A stretch of 64,000 nt of DNA. Source: Scolanthus callimorphus (taxonomy: Eukaryota; Cnidaria; Anthozoa; Actiniaria; Edwardsiidae). Under the pieces are notes generated by a model. That model saw only the letters and a program-made list of their open reading frames with translations. It searched no databases and was not told where the DNA came from. The DNA lies in contig CM066912.1 of assembly GCA_033964015.1 (NCBI GenBank), forward strand, positions 16,589,399 to 16,653,398, written 5' to 3'. Each line of letters opens with the position of its first letter. Position 1 is the first letter of the stretch. Positions 19,228-29,869 of the stretch are shown piece by piece. The translations under genes were made by a program, and so were the position numbers.

Positions 19228-19345
19228 AATCCCGAGTAACGAACAAAGTGCATTTTTCTGGAGTAGTTTCGCACGGCACGTGTGACCTTCAGCCATCTTT
19301 TTTGTCTTGACCTTGAGCCCAGACATGTCGATCTACCCAGAATTC
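19228..19345. repeat. Dispersed repeat, inverse of 11385-11503
   Basis: About 95 percent match to the reverse complement of 11385-11503, ending at GAATTC in both copies. Confidence 0.85.
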
Positions 19346-19590
19346 CATGCACAGCGCAATCTTTGTTTGTATCGTGGATTCCTACCGCCTATAACTCGTC
19401 GTCCCACCACGTGGGCTGCTTCTGTAATTTTCCTTACAATTCTGCTGCAGCTTCCATTCCCTACTTGCCTTTATATGTTGTTCAGGGGTTTTCTGTTTCT
19501 CTATTATTGTCTATCTATCTCTTTTGGTGCATAAACTAATTTGTAAGTTCACGCACCCCTGGTCTTCATGCGGCACAATGCCCCATTTAA

Positions 19591-20264
19591 GGACGGTGCC
19601 CACAAAAACAATTTTTTTCGCACTTAATGACTATGTGGTAATGAAAGGTAATGTGAGAGGCTATCTATTTCCGATAAAAAAAGATAGGGTACCCAGGCAA
19701 GTTTTTGAGATAACCCATCCCCAACACCCAAAAAATGCAGAATTATCGTTTTTTTAGAAATTACGAAAAAAAATACTTTTACTCGATAGTTTTATTTAAA
19801 TTCTACTTTCGCTCGTAAAAGCAGCAGCTGTTATTACATTTGTTGGATTCCATAACAAATGTTTGTAAATTTCGGCTTTTAAAGGTATTTTAGGGGGTAA
19901 AATTTCTACAAAAGGTCCAAAATCTACCCTGACACCCGCTACTTTATGCGTTAAAAAAACAGCCTCAGCATATTTTTCGCACGTTAAAAATTTGCAAATA
20001 CGATGCGGAGGTTTTATATTTTCAAATGATGTAAAAAAATATAGGGGTAGCAACGCAATTTTCAGAAATAATCGTGCCTTTTAACAGCAGGTAGAATGGT
20101 AATGTGACAAATCTGCGCACCCCTCCCCTGTGAGTAGAAATTGACATTCAAAATGGCGACTCTTTAAGCAAGAGGGGAAAAGTGGAAAAATAAAGGTAAC
20201 TACGAGGTACATTGACTAAAAATCACTTTTATATTGATTTTAGATAAAGGTGTAGTATATTTGA
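19591..20264. mobile_element. piggyBac-like MITE, truncated copy
   Basis: It starts right after TTAA (19587-19590) with GGACGGTGCCCACAAAAAC. It is about 98 percent identical to the first 670 bp of the full copy at 48851-50116, with small indels. It ends abruptly at 20264, where an 88-bp Gypsy fragment begins. The right end and its TTAA are missing. Confidence 0.85.
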
Positions 20265-20352
20265 TATAATGGCGGATTCAGGAGCGAGCATCAACGTCCT
20301 AGACGAGAAGGATTACCATAGGCTACCCAACCGTACCAAGCTAGAGCAGACT
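20265..20352 (+). repeat. 88-bp filler copied from Gypsy-2 protease region
   Basis: Identical over 88 bp to 22719-22806, the start of the Gypsy-2 protease (MADSGAS...). It joins the truncated MITE on the left to the virus gene on the right. There is no retrotransposon end at either junction, so a templated repair patch or an assembly join are the likely sources. Confidence 0.9.
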
Positions 20353-21306
20353 TTGTTAAACCAAGTCCAGCCAAAGGGGTGAACCATAAATATTGTGTTC
20401 CACCATGATCATCATTTCGTATGAATGACACTAGCTTGCCATTATTTTTAGTTCCACCCTCGTCAGAAAATAGATTTAAAAAAAAAATAGATTTATCAGG
20501 CCATGTGTCAGCCTCTTTGTCGTATCCTCTAATAACGTGTACATTACGATAACCTTCCCCAGGATAGTCTAAGAAGATTTCACCAAGGCCTTGGTTCCGC
20601 CCACCTTTCCATCTAAAATCAGGAGTAGTTAGACCAAATTCATGACATAGTCTTTGAAAAACCACTTTGTTGTATGTGTTATTTGTTTGATCAAATACTG
20701 TATCATCAGGTAATGGGCATCCTATCTTATATAGTATTCTTCTAACGGTGAAGTATACATGAAATTTTATAAAACCATAAACCACAGGAGGGTAAGACTT
20801 AGCTTCATGTAAGCTTATACCACAACCACTCGTCTCGCACCAAACAGCAAAATTGAGCTGTTGTGGCCAGTAATTGTAATCAGGGCCTTGTAGCCATTTT
20901 CTCTATTGTTTAGCAGAAGTGAATTTTATAGTTGTTTCCTTGAATATATCACGTATATCAGCAGTAAACGTTTGTGCTGAGCTGACATATATATCCAGTT
21001 CTGTTAACAGGCTAGTAATATCTGACGCTGTTGATTCAAAGTCTGTGACCGTCGGTATCGGATATGGTTTATTTGTTAATTTCAAGCTATCAGGAAAAGA
21101 CTTTTTGATTCCAAATCAGCATTTTGTTTTACCTTCCATTCAGTAGGTATATCAGACATCCATGTTTGCCCTGTTAGATCATCATAACTCATAACTGTGA
21201 GTCTGTTGTACTTCCAGTAGATATATCCACCATAATCATCCGAAACAAACTGAAACTTTGAAAGATCGGCTCTAGGATATCTCTTTTTGAATTCGTCTAG
21301 TAACAT
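20353..21306 (-). pseudogene. Polinton-like virus structural-type gene, frameshifted and truncated
   Basis: Minus-strand frame opening at ATG 21306 (DEFKKRYPRADL, YGGYIYWKYNRLTVM) shifts near 21085 into a second frame (PYPIPTVTDFESTAS) and again near 20900 into a third. The third contains YWPQQLNFAVWCETSGCGIS and FHVYFTVRRILYKIGCPLP and then runs to 20353. I recall this cysteine-containing block from an uncharacterised gene common in Polinton-like elements of cnidarians; a capsid-associated role is only a guess. The C-terminus is cut off by the 88-bp filler. At least two frameshifts. Confidence 0.6.
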
Positions 21307-21321
21307 TTATATATAATATAC

Positions 21322-21539
21322 ATGTCAGTTTATATCTTTTTCCTTCGTATATCGAAATTCATATATCCAACCATCATATGGTGTTCTATCAAATGATATT
21401 TTCATCGTACGTTCTTTGTGATCTCTTCTAGCATCTCTTTTCGAATCTGTTCTCGGAGTTCTGTTATATTGGGTTCTTTTTTCCCTCACTCATTTGTTTC
21501 TCTCTAATATCACGTAATGTAATGTAATGTGTAATGCAA
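21322..21539 (-). pseudogene. End of a membrane-protein gene plus a tiny basic ORF
   Basis: Just left of the Gypsy-2 LTR the minus strand continues the gene of 27771-28215 for a few codons (LRDIREKQMSEGKK), showing that Gypsy-2 split it. Overlapping short frames follow: one helical (REQIRKEMLEEITKN) and one of about 25 codons (FDRTPYDGWIYEFRY) ending near 21322. Confidence 0.45.
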
Positions 21540-21694
21540 TGTAATGTTGTCGCCATGGCAATTTCATGTGTACACCATATTTGGTGTGCGGAGATTTTGG
21601 GTACATCAGTCGTGAGCAAGTAAACAGATTGAGTGGACGCAACTTGAGTCTCTGTGTAATTGTGTTCCCACTCACCTTCCACAAAAACACCACA
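21540..21694 (+). repeat. Gypsy-2 5' LTR
   Basis: 155 bp, TG...CA, direct repeat of 27616-27770. Confidence 0.95.
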
Positions 21695-21739
21695 TTGGCG
21701 ACGAGGATCAACGGATGATAAGACGGTAAACTCACCGCA

Positions 21740-22655
21740 ATTGCCACAGCGCTACCCCAGTTCCCCGAATTCGACATCTCCGAACCAAGCACTCAAGCAG
21801 CAAGATGGAAGAAGTGACTGTCAAGATTTAGAAACTTGTTAGTCGCCATGAACATAACAGACAAGGCCAGGCAAAGAGCCCTGCTCCTCCACTATGCGGG
21901 TGAAGCAACAAATGACATCTTCGACACGCTCCCAAACACAACCGCCGGCGACGGTGAAGACACATTTGAGAAAGCCGTGCGAGCGCTCACGAATTACTTC
22001 ACTCCCAGACAAAACCGTGAGTACGAAATCTATGTTTTTCGCCAAGCAAAGCAGGAATCTGACGAAAGCATCGCTGCATTTCATACACGGCTCAGACAAC
22101 TAGCAGTTACCTGTGAATTCGCTGATGTAGATCGCGAAATTAAGACCCAGATTGTGCAGAGTTGCCTCTCACACAAACTGCGTACAAAAGCCCTCGAAAA
22201 TCCCACATTCTCATTGACACAGCTCTTAGATGCCGGGAAGGCCATGGAACTGTCTAAGAGCCAGGCGGCTAGTATTGAGGATAAGAAATCTGTTTAATAA
22301 GTTGTCCTCACAAGGTAGCAATCCCAATAGGCACCACAGAAACAGAAATCGCAATGATTCAAAACAAGATGGCGGACGTCATGCGAAGCCCCGTTCAGTT
22401 GAGCATGGGTCACGTGACCGGAAGTTGTCACGCAATCGTCACGAAGAGCGGAAATCAAGCGAAAAATGCCGAAATTGTGGCAAGAACTACCCCCACCAAG
22501 GCGGAAAAACAGCCTGTCCAGCATATCAACAAGTCTGTCATGGGTGCGGAAAGTTGAATCACTTTCAATCAGTCTGCAGGTCTAAAAGCAAGGGAGAGAA
22601 TCAAAGCACGCGCCGTTTAGAAGTGACGAAGATGAAGGTTATACGTTCTCCCTGA
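21740..22655 (+). pseudogene. Gypsy-2 gag and zinc knuckles, broken
   Basis: The gag frame (LPQFPEFDISEPSTQAARW) meets TGA at 21815-21817 and continues as NITDKARQRALLLHYAG ... NYFTPRQNREYEIYVFRQA to 22297. This is the capsid-like core of Gypsy gag. The next frame, to 22655, holds two cysteine clusters (CRNCGKNYPHQ and CHGCGKLNHFQSVC) that bind nucleic acid. No start codon survives in the gag frame upstream, so at least one more shift is needed. Confidence 0.8.
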
Positions 22656-22722
22656 GCACTAGCAGATATCGAAGGGTCAACCCTTCTTTAAGATCAAGGT
22701 ACAAGGAACGCCTGTCACTATA

Positions 22723-23043
22723 ATGGCGGATTCAGGAGCGAGCATCAACGTCCTAGACGAGAAGGATTACCATAGGCTACCCAACCGTACCAAGCTAGAG
22801 CAGACTGGCGTGAAGATTTTCGCCTACCAATCGAAGAATCCCCTGCACGTACTCGGAAAATTCAGCGTGACCTTGGAGTCAGAAACCAAGAAGATCAACG
22901 CCAAGCTTTACGTTGTCAAAGGGTCGGGCGGTTCCCTGCTGAGCTGGAAGACCTCGCAAGAGTTAAATCTCCTCCAGACCGTGCAGCAAGTGACCACGAA
23001 GCCGTCGCAAAGAGTCGAGACTTATGGACTGAAAATCTGTTAG
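22723..23043 (+). pseudogene. Gypsy-2 aspartic protease
   Basis: The frame begins ADSGASINVLDEKDY, the D-S-G-A active-site motif of retropepsins, followed by the flap-like region and SLLSWKTSQELNLL. Retropepsin cuts the gag-pol polyprotein. The linker to RT is interrupted by a stop at 23041-23043 (the frame ends ...YGLKIC*). Confidence 0.8.
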
Positions 23044-23045
23044 AA

Positions 23046-24273
23046 GAGTACGATGACTTGTTTCACGGCCTTGGCAAGCTGAAGAACTACCAAGTGAAGT
23101 TACACATCCACGAGAATGTACCGCCCGTCGCGCAGCCACACAAAAGAGTCCCGTTCCATGTGCGCAAGCAGCTAGAGGAGCAGTTACGACGCGACGAAGA
23201 GCTTGGGGTCATAGAGCGCATTGAAGGCCCCACACCCTGGGTGTCCCCTATTGTCGTTGCCCCGAAGCCGAAATCACCAGACAAGATAAGAGTGTGCGTC
23301 GACATGCGCCAAGCCAATCAAGCGGTCAAGCGCGAACGCCATGTGACCCCAACAATCAAGAAGATGATTGGCGACCTGAATGGCGCAAAAGTGTTTAGCA
23401 AACTGGACCTCAACCAAGGGTACAACCAGCTAGTCCTAGCGCCCGAGTCCAGATACATTACAACCTTCAGCAGCCACCTAGGCCTTATGCGATATTTATG
23501 CGATATAAGCGCCTGAACTTTGGGATTTCGAGCGCCGCTGAGATCTTCCAAAACGTAATCCGCGAGACACTGGAAGACATCGAGGGTGCGATTAACATCA
23601 GCGACGACATTCTAGTCTTCGGCAAGACACACAAGAACACGATCGCAACCTGCAAGCTGTGTTCAAGCGACTGCGAGACAGGGGTCTCACACTCAACAAG
23701 AGCAAGTGCGAATACAGTAAGAACAAGCTGGAGTTCTTCGGGTACGTCTTCTCCGAAGAGGGCATATCTCCTGACCCCAAGAAGATCGAAGACGTGGTCA
23801 ATCTTCAGACACCAACCACAGCATCAGAGGTACGAAGCCTGCTTGGAATGACGAATTACTGCTCGAGATTCATTCCTGATTACGCTACCAAGACGGAGCC
23901 TCTACGCAAGCTCACCCACAAGTACCAGCCTTGGGTCTGGACAGCCGAACAAGATCACGCTGTCAGCCAGTTGAAGGAAGCCCTAGCCAACGCCCCCGTC
24001 ACAGCATACTTCGATCCGGAGAAAGACACGGAAATCTCCGTCGACGCGAGCCCAGTTGGTCTGGCCGCCATCCTTACACAGACGGATAGGAGAGACGTAC
24101 GGCACGTAGTCACCTACGCGAGCCGCTCCCTCACCGACACTGAACAGCGATACAGCCAAACGGAGCGCGAAGCTCTCGCCGTCGTCTGGACCTGCGAATA
24201 CTTACATCTCTACATCTATGGAAAACCTGTCACTGTTTACACAGATCACAAACCCTTTCGTGTCGATCTATGA
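23046..24273 (+). pseudogene. Gypsy-2 reverse transcriptase and RNase H, three frames
   Basis: RT starts in 23058-23516 (PWVSPIVVAPKPKSPDKIRVCVDMR, FSKLDLNQGYNQLVL). An 11-bp tandem duplication, ATGCGATATTT/ATGCGATATAA, at about 23487-23508 then shifts the frame. RT resumes with LNFGISSAAEIFQNV and the active-site block NISDDILVFG, where ISDD replaces the usual YxDD. A second shift near 23650 leads to the connection and RNase H (SVDASPVGLAAILTQ, TDTEQRYSQTEREALAV, YTDHKPF). It cannot be translated as one piece. Confidence 0.9.
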
Positions 24274-25466
24274 TAACCCTGGTTCCAAACTCCCAGCAAG
24301 GATCGAGCGTTGGGCCTTAAGACTTCAACCGTACCAGGTCACCGTCAAGTACCAGAGAGGTGAGGGCAACCCCGCAGACTACCGCTCGAGGCATCCTAAC
24401 AAGACAACGATGCAAGCAAGCCATCAGCAGAAAGTAGCAGAAGAATACGTTAACTACCTCACTAGTACCTCAACCCCTAAGGCCCTGGAGACCGAGGACA
24501 TCGAGTCGGCAACTCAGGAGGACGCCACACTACAAGCGGTAGTGGAGGCGATTCGAAATGGCAGCAACTGGCATCGTGCAAGCCAAAACCCGTCCATCGA
24601 TGTTGACGATTTTCGCCTGCTGGAGAAGGTGAAAGGCGAGCTCACACTTAGTGCATCGGGTAACCTCATACTTCGCGGAACTCGCTTAGTTATCCCGAAG
24701 AGCCTGCGAGAGCACGTAGTCAACCTTGCACATGAGGGCCACCAAGGCCTCGTGAAAACCAAATCGCTCCTTAGAGAGAAGGTCTGGTTTCCCAACATCG
24801 ACAAACTGGTAGAAAGCAAGGTGAAATCGTGTGACGCCTGTCTAATTGCGACACCAGAAAGCAAGAGAGAGCCTCTCAAAATGTCGCCGCTCCCTGAAGC
24901 CCCCTGGGAACAAGTCAGCGTGGACTTTGGCGACCTACCGGATAACAAGTACCTCCTACTCCTGACGGACGACTACTCGAGATACCCCATAATCGAGACA
25001 GTAAGTTCCACGTCAGCAAGGGCAGTCCTGCCAAAGCTCGACAGCGTCTTCTCCGAGTTTGGAATCCCAAGCAAGGTCAGATCAGACAATGGTCCCCCGT
25101 TCAACAGCAAAGACTTCAAGTCGTTTTCGAAAGACCTTGGGTTCAAGCATCGTAAGATAACCCCGAGATGGCCAAGAGCTAACGGAGAAGTGGAGAGGTT
25201 CGTAAGAACAGCCAAGAAGTGCGTCAAGGCTGCAATCATGAAGCGCAAAAGCTACAAGCAGGAGCTGAACAAATTCTTGCGCAACTATCGAGCGACCCCA
25301 CACAGCACCACGCGAGTACCACCTGCAACCACGCTATTCGGACGGCCAATGAAGACGAAGCTGCCTCAAACAACCACACGGACACAAGACGTGGAAATGC
25401 GCAAGCGCGATCAGTCGGCGAAAGCACAAATGAAGAAGTATGCCGATAGTAAGCCCTACGCCATAG
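24266..25466 (+). pseudogene. Gypsy-2 integrase, N-terminal and core
   Basis: A long frame (24218-25471) carries the end of RNase H (ARIERWALRLQPYQVTVKY), an H2C2 finger (HEGHQGLVKTK ... CDACLIA) and the DDE core: D in WEQVSVDFGDL, D in VRSDNGPPFN, E in RANGEVERFVR. The downstream FLRNYRATPHSTTRVPPAT block is conserved. A frameshift near 24262 separates it from RNase H. The frame is broken at 25466 by the nested LTR element and resumes at about 27135. Confidence 0.9.
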
Positions 25467-27128
25467 TGTAGTTATGACTAGATAAATGGTTGTACCTCGT
25501 GGTCAGCGGTCACATGGCCAAAGACGTTCGTTCACGGTTTGGGCGCCATGGCCGCCACTCGAGTAAAGTACTGTGGTTAATGAAACCTGACTTGTTTGTC
25601 CTTATTAACTCATGGCGTGGTGTCCAGCGGTGGGTTAATGAACGTATTTAACCCCTGGCCTTCTAAAGGCGAAGGTAATCCTCGGATTCATGGATCTACA
25701 TGACAGCAAGAACGGTTTTTGTGCAATCAAATGTGCACCATTCACGACCGAAAAGAGATTCGGATGGAAGCAGCTTTTCTCCGATGGCTGGGCAAACAAA
25801 TGGGCCTTTATCGTGTTCCACGACTGACTTCTCACAAGAACATATAAGACTACTACACTAATTCATGCCGATCATTTTACACTGATATTTATTTTCGAGC
25901 GAGAGACATGCGGGAAACAGGGAAACATGTGTAACATGGCTACCTGCCAGGTCTCCACGTGCTCTTACAAGATCTGCGAGCTGCACGTCAAAAAAGCCGC
26001 AATGTTAGCATTTTTGCATCCACATCCACGGGCCACATATCTTCAGGAAACATTGACTCTTTTATTTTATCACTCTCGAAGCCATCTATTCATCTACATC
26101 AACAGCAGGATCCATTATTTATTTATCCACACGGACTTTGACTATGCAAGCAGGCAACTTAACTGTACCATCCAGTTCAAGCCAAGTTCAACAACAGCCG
26201 CTGCACATCCATCACAGCCTCTTCCGACCTCAGCCTTGCTATTAGACTGCTCCAAAGATTATGGACGCTACCCTGAACTGTATTTTATCTGCATGTTTGT
26301 TTGTTTCTCTATTTATTTAAATATGTCAGCAGTGCTATTTTGTTTCTCCGAGATAGGTCTAGATTTACTTATTTACTCACCCCATAGCACATCGCAGTTA
26401 CTCATTTGTCTTGTGTCCATGTACATATTTGTATATCTTTTGTATCCCCTCCCCTGACCCCACTCTCACAACTCAAGAACTACAAGAACATTAGAAGGGA
26501 TGTACGGAGAGAAGAAAAAGTGGTCACCCCTCCCCCCATACATGGTACCACTGGTAGCCATGTATGCTGTTATGTTATATGTGTGTAAGCATACCCGTCC
26601 CGTAGTTGTATTCCCGGTAACCTACGTCTGTGTACCCCACAGTAGTGTGTGTGTACCCCACAGTAGTGTGTGTGTATCTCACAGTAGTGTGTGTGTGTAC
26701 CCCACAGTAGTGTGTGTGTATCCCATAGTAGTGTTTTCATGTACCATCGTTCAGTCCCATCTGGCCTTCCCTATATTGTAACCGTTTGTTAACCAGTACT
26801 TAGCATTGTTTTCTTTCCATGTAATCTCAAGTTATTTTCTCACAGTTTAGCCAGTCTCCACCCCCTTTATCCTGTAACAGCTCCAGTATAGTTTATCACC
26901 TGCATGCATGTCCCTGTAATTTCTTTGTTCTCCCTTTTAGCGGTATCTTGTAAGTAAGGAAGAAAAACAGGTTGCGTCATAGTGTAGTTATGACTAGATA
27001 AATGGTTGTACCTCGTGGTCAGCGGTCACATGGCCAAAGACGTTCGTTCACGGTTTGGGCGCCATGGCCGCCACTCGAGTAAAGTACTGTGGTGAAAGAA
27101 ACCTGACTTGTTTGTCCTTATTAAGTTA
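25467..27128 (+). mobile_element. Small non-autonomous LTR element (TRIM-like) nested in Gypsy-2
   Basis: Direct repeats 25467-25612 and 26983-27128 are both 146 bp, start TGTAGTTATGACTAG and differ at about four positions. A PBS-like TGGCGTGGTGTCCAGC follows the first. The 1.37-kb interior encodes no gag or pol. Gypsy-2 integrase reading ends at the left repeat and resumes beyond the right one, proving insertion. No clean target duplication was found. Confidence 0.8.
26621..26735 (+). repeat. Short tandem repeat (GTGTACCCCACAGTAGTGT)
   Basis: Five to six imperfect copies of a unit of about 20 bp inside the TRIM-like element. Confidence 0.85.
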
Positions 27129-27615
27129 TGGCGCTATATTAAGCCGTCAACGATCACAGAAGGAGATACTGTGCTAGTGAAGCGCGACGACTCGAAGAGG
27201 AAGAGTGACACGCCGTACCGTCCTACGCCCCATGTCGTGGTGGACAAGAGGGGTCCATGGTGACGGCGGAAGCGGACGATGGAGCCCGAATCACTAGGAA
27301 TTCTTCTTCAAGGCCATCCCCAAGGCAGCAGTTATGACTGAGAAGCACGACGATGACATGGCAGAGAACATGTTAGAGGACGCAGCATATGCCTCCAGTG
27401 TCGCGTTCGCCGCCGGATGTTCCCAGGCGATACCCGCAGCGTGAACGCGCACCTCCTGCTAAGCTTAAGGACTATGTTTGTAGTTAGAGTTTTGTGACGA
27501 GGATATTTATGAACCTTGGATTGTTCTAGCCACGTGAACTGTACGTTAAGATTAGAGACATTGAACTTTTTCAGTATATTCTGTTTTGTTAGGTTCTCTC
27601 CAAAGAGGGGTGGAA
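27129..27615 (+). pseudogene. Gypsy-2 integrase C-terminal tail
   Basis: Right of the nested element the frame TEGDTVLVKRDDSKRK resumes the integrase C-terminal SH3-like region, then degrades. The polypurine tract and 3' LTR follow. Confidence 0.7.
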
Positions 27616-27770
27616 TGTAATGTTGTCGCCATGGCAATTTCATGTGTACTCCATATTTGGTGTGCGGAGATTTTGGGTACATCAGTCGTGAGCAAGTAAA
27701 CAGAGCGAGTGGACGCAACTTGAGTCATTGTGTAATTGTTTTCCCACTCACCTTCCACAAAAACACCACA
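27616..27770 (+). repeat. Gypsy-2 3' LTR
   Basis: 155 bp, preceded by AGAGGGGTGGAA; about six differences from the 5' LTR. Confidence 0.95.
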
Positions 27771-28215
27771 ATGGTGTTATATTTTGTTGATTCTGTTATA
27801 ATCAAAGAGAACTCCTCATCAGATATCTTATTATCACAGAGAGCTTTTGAAATGATATCTTCCAGTGTGTTAACTTTCGACCTGGCCAATTGGGTTGTCT
27901 TTTCATTCTTGGTGATCTTTCTTGATAATTTTACTCCAGCTGTTGTACTTATATTTCCGAACAAGGCTCCGATACCGCCAATGGGAGCTCCAATAGCGAA
28001 TCCAAAGCCTGTGAGTGATAAAGCTATAGCAGTTCCTGATAGCACAACAGATGCTCCGCCTGTTGACCATACATGTGTTTCCTCAATTTATCGTACTTCT
28101 TACGTACACATTCATAATGCTTGATTTCATTTTTCAATATTTCACAAGATTTTTGAAGTCTGAAATTGTCTCCATTCTCTGTGGATAACTTTGGGTAGAT
28201 TTCGTCGTAGTTCAT
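27771..28215 (-). pseudogene. Polinton-like virus small membrane protein gene
   Basis: The minus-strand start at 28215 (MNYDEIYPKLSTENGDNF, then a charged helix with CEILKNEIKHYECVRKKYDK) shifts frame near 28085. It enters a glycine-rich hydrophobic segment (TAIALSLTGFGFAIGAP) followed by a basic helix (LARSKVNTLEDIISKAL). One membrane hairpin is likely. The end of the gene lies beyond the Gypsy-2 insertion (21475-21539). It resembles an uncharacterised gene I associate with Polinton-like elements. One frameshift plus an insertion. Confidence 0.6.
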
Positions 28216-28222
28216 ATAATTA

Positions 28223-28721
28223 TTATATGTGATTTAGTTTTAAACTGATTATAATCATCTCGTTTTTGAAGTCAGGTTTTCGACCTTTGATATCAAGTAG
28301 TTTTAGTGTGAAATAGTTCAACACATGATCAATTGAAACACTTATAGTAGGGAAGTCTTTTGATGGTACAACAGCTAATAATGAGCTTGTTGATAGCGTT
28401 AATTCCGTCCCAGTTGTTTTTGTATTTGTATATGATTTAAGTTTGTCAATGATATCGCAGAATAGTAGCAGAGGCTTATCAGGTATCCACCTTATTGGGT
28501 ATAACTTGCCTGATAATATTTTCTCTGGTATACCTAGCTTTTTTGCTAGTTGCTCAGACAACCAGATATTAATCGTCTTATTTGAACTAAAATTCCTTTC
28601 ATGGCTATCTATTATAATCCCAAACTTATTATTACCAGTTTGCCTAATAAACGCCTGCTGTAATGTTAACAGGGTGTAATCACCTGATTGGATAGTTTGT
28701 AGTACCTCCTTCTCATTGAAG
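28223..28721 (-). pseudogene. Polinton-like virus gene, C-terminal part (split by SINE)
   Basis: The open frame from the SINE junction to 28223 encodes LLTLQQAFIRQTGNNKFGII, WLSEQLAKKLGI and later VSIDHVLNYFTLKLLDIKG. The first 40 or so codons of the longer open frame come from the SINE and are not part of the gene. Its N-terminal part appears at 29166-29275. Function unknown; the context suggests a virion gene. Confidence 0.55.
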
Positions 28722-28873
28722 CATGGTTGGCCCAGTGTTAAGGCGCTGGGACTCCCACCGCTGTGGTCCAGGATCGATTCCCGGCTGGGACAGAGGAAAT
28801 TTTCTTTCTGTTCGAGTCGTGATTGAGACAAGATCATATTGTGAGTTGAACTTAGTTCTACTGTGTTTCCTTA

Positions 28874-28904
<31 letters not shown>

Positions 28905-29165
28905 CGTCTGCCTTCCCTTCTACCCCTGTTTAAGTGGACGCTAAAGAACCCATTGCACTCTTCGTAAGAGTAGGGGTTGTCTCCCGGTGCAATGGCCTAA
29001 CTCTCGGAGGCATATATACTGTTCAACAGTCCTCATGATTGTAAGCTGCGCGGCTGCAATTTGCGCCATCTAATGCAGCCCGTTAAGTCCTCCAACCTCT
29101 CCTTGTCTAGCGGTTGTGTGCTTTCAGCCGCTTTGAGTTCCCTCACGATGAGGAGAAGATCCTTT
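28722..29165 (+). mobile_element. tRNA-derived SINE, about 440 bp (Meta-SINE-like)
   Basis: The head has A-box-like TTGGCCCAGTGTTAAGGCGC and B-box-like GGATCGATTCC. The body contains CGGATGAGACAATAAACCGA and TAAAGAACCCATTGCAC, a conserved block I associate with a broad animal SINE superfamily; this is from memory and should be verified. The tail is CT-rich. It interrupts a virus-like gene whose reading flanks it on both sides. Confidence 0.75.
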
Positions 29166-29275
29166 CTTTCTTTTTTCTTTCGTTATTTTCTAATCTCTTG
29201 TAGACTTGTTGATCTTCACTAAACCGTACCCAAGCTGTGGGTCCATAATAGCTCGAAAGTTGGATACTCTTCGTA
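29166..29275 (-). pseudogene. N-terminal part of the SINE-split virus gene
   Basis: The minus-strand frame with LSSYYGPTAWVRFSEDQQ and KRLENNE leads straight up to the SINE; the sense resumes with KEVLQTIQSGDY on its other side. Confidence 0.5.
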
Positions 29276-29279
29276 TTTG

Positions 29280-29869
29280 ATAGAGGTGGATCTAGATATA
29301 TAGAAAACCAACCACTTCACCAGCTGACTTGAATATAAATGATGCAACAGCACCTATCATTCCTGGGAGCAATTCACCTAGTTTCTTACCGATAGCTTTC
29401 AAACCGTTACCAACACCCTTGGCTACAGTTGATAGTCCCTTGCTTAGGTTTGAGATGATAACACAAATAGTAGTTCCAACAGCTAAAACAACAGCAGTCA
29501 CCGTGAATCCATACTTTTTGAATATACGCTTAACGCGCTCTCGTAGCGACATCCCTTCTTATAGGGCCTCATGACTTCTTCCTCTAGTTCGGATATTTGT
29601 CTTTCTTTTTCAACTATTTTGTCTTGAGTCTTTTCAATCTCATGATCTATTTCTCTTGTATCCTCTATACGTGTGTATTTTGATTTTCTAGTTACTAAAT
29701 CTTTTAGACGTTGTGTTAGTCCTCTTTTATCTTTTTCTTCTTCTTGTTGCGTTTGTTCATTTTCATCGAGCAACACAGTTCGTCGTTTTCCAAGTGGATC
29801 GACAATTTCTTTTGATAGTTTACTATTTAAATTTCCTTTTGTAATATATAGATTTAGGCACTGCCTAAA
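29280..29869 (-). pseudogene. Virus-like coiled-coil and membrane protein, C-terminal part
   Basis: The frame enters from 29869 (LYITKGNLNSKLSKEIVDPL), forms a charged coiled coil (IEKTQDKIVEKERQISELEEE), then shifts near 29545. It ends with a basic patch, a transmembrane segment (VTAVVLAVGTTICVIIS) and a second hydrophobic stretch. It appears to be the end of the gene whose earlier parts lie at 35154-35322 and 36117-36511. One frameshift. Confidence 0.55.

Larger units (their letters stand above)
21540..27770 (+). mobile_element. Gypsy LTR retrotransposon (Gypsy-2), full-length but broken
   Basis: LTRs 21540-21694 and 27616-27770 are both 155 bp, start TGTAATG and end CACCACA, and differ at about six positions. 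A primer-binding-like sequence (TTGGCGACGAGGATC) follows the left LTR and a polypurine tract (AGAGGGGTGGAA) precedes the right one. Order inside: gag, zinc knuckle, protease, RT, RNase H, integrase. A small LTR element is nested at 25467-27128. Flanks do not give a clean target duplication. It interrupts a Polinton-like gene. Confidence 0.9.

Noticed and set aside
21535..27775. Clean target duplication for Gypsy-2
   Set aside because: TGCAA on the left and ATGGT on the right do not match; the left flank is a TAATG microsatellite that may have obscured it.
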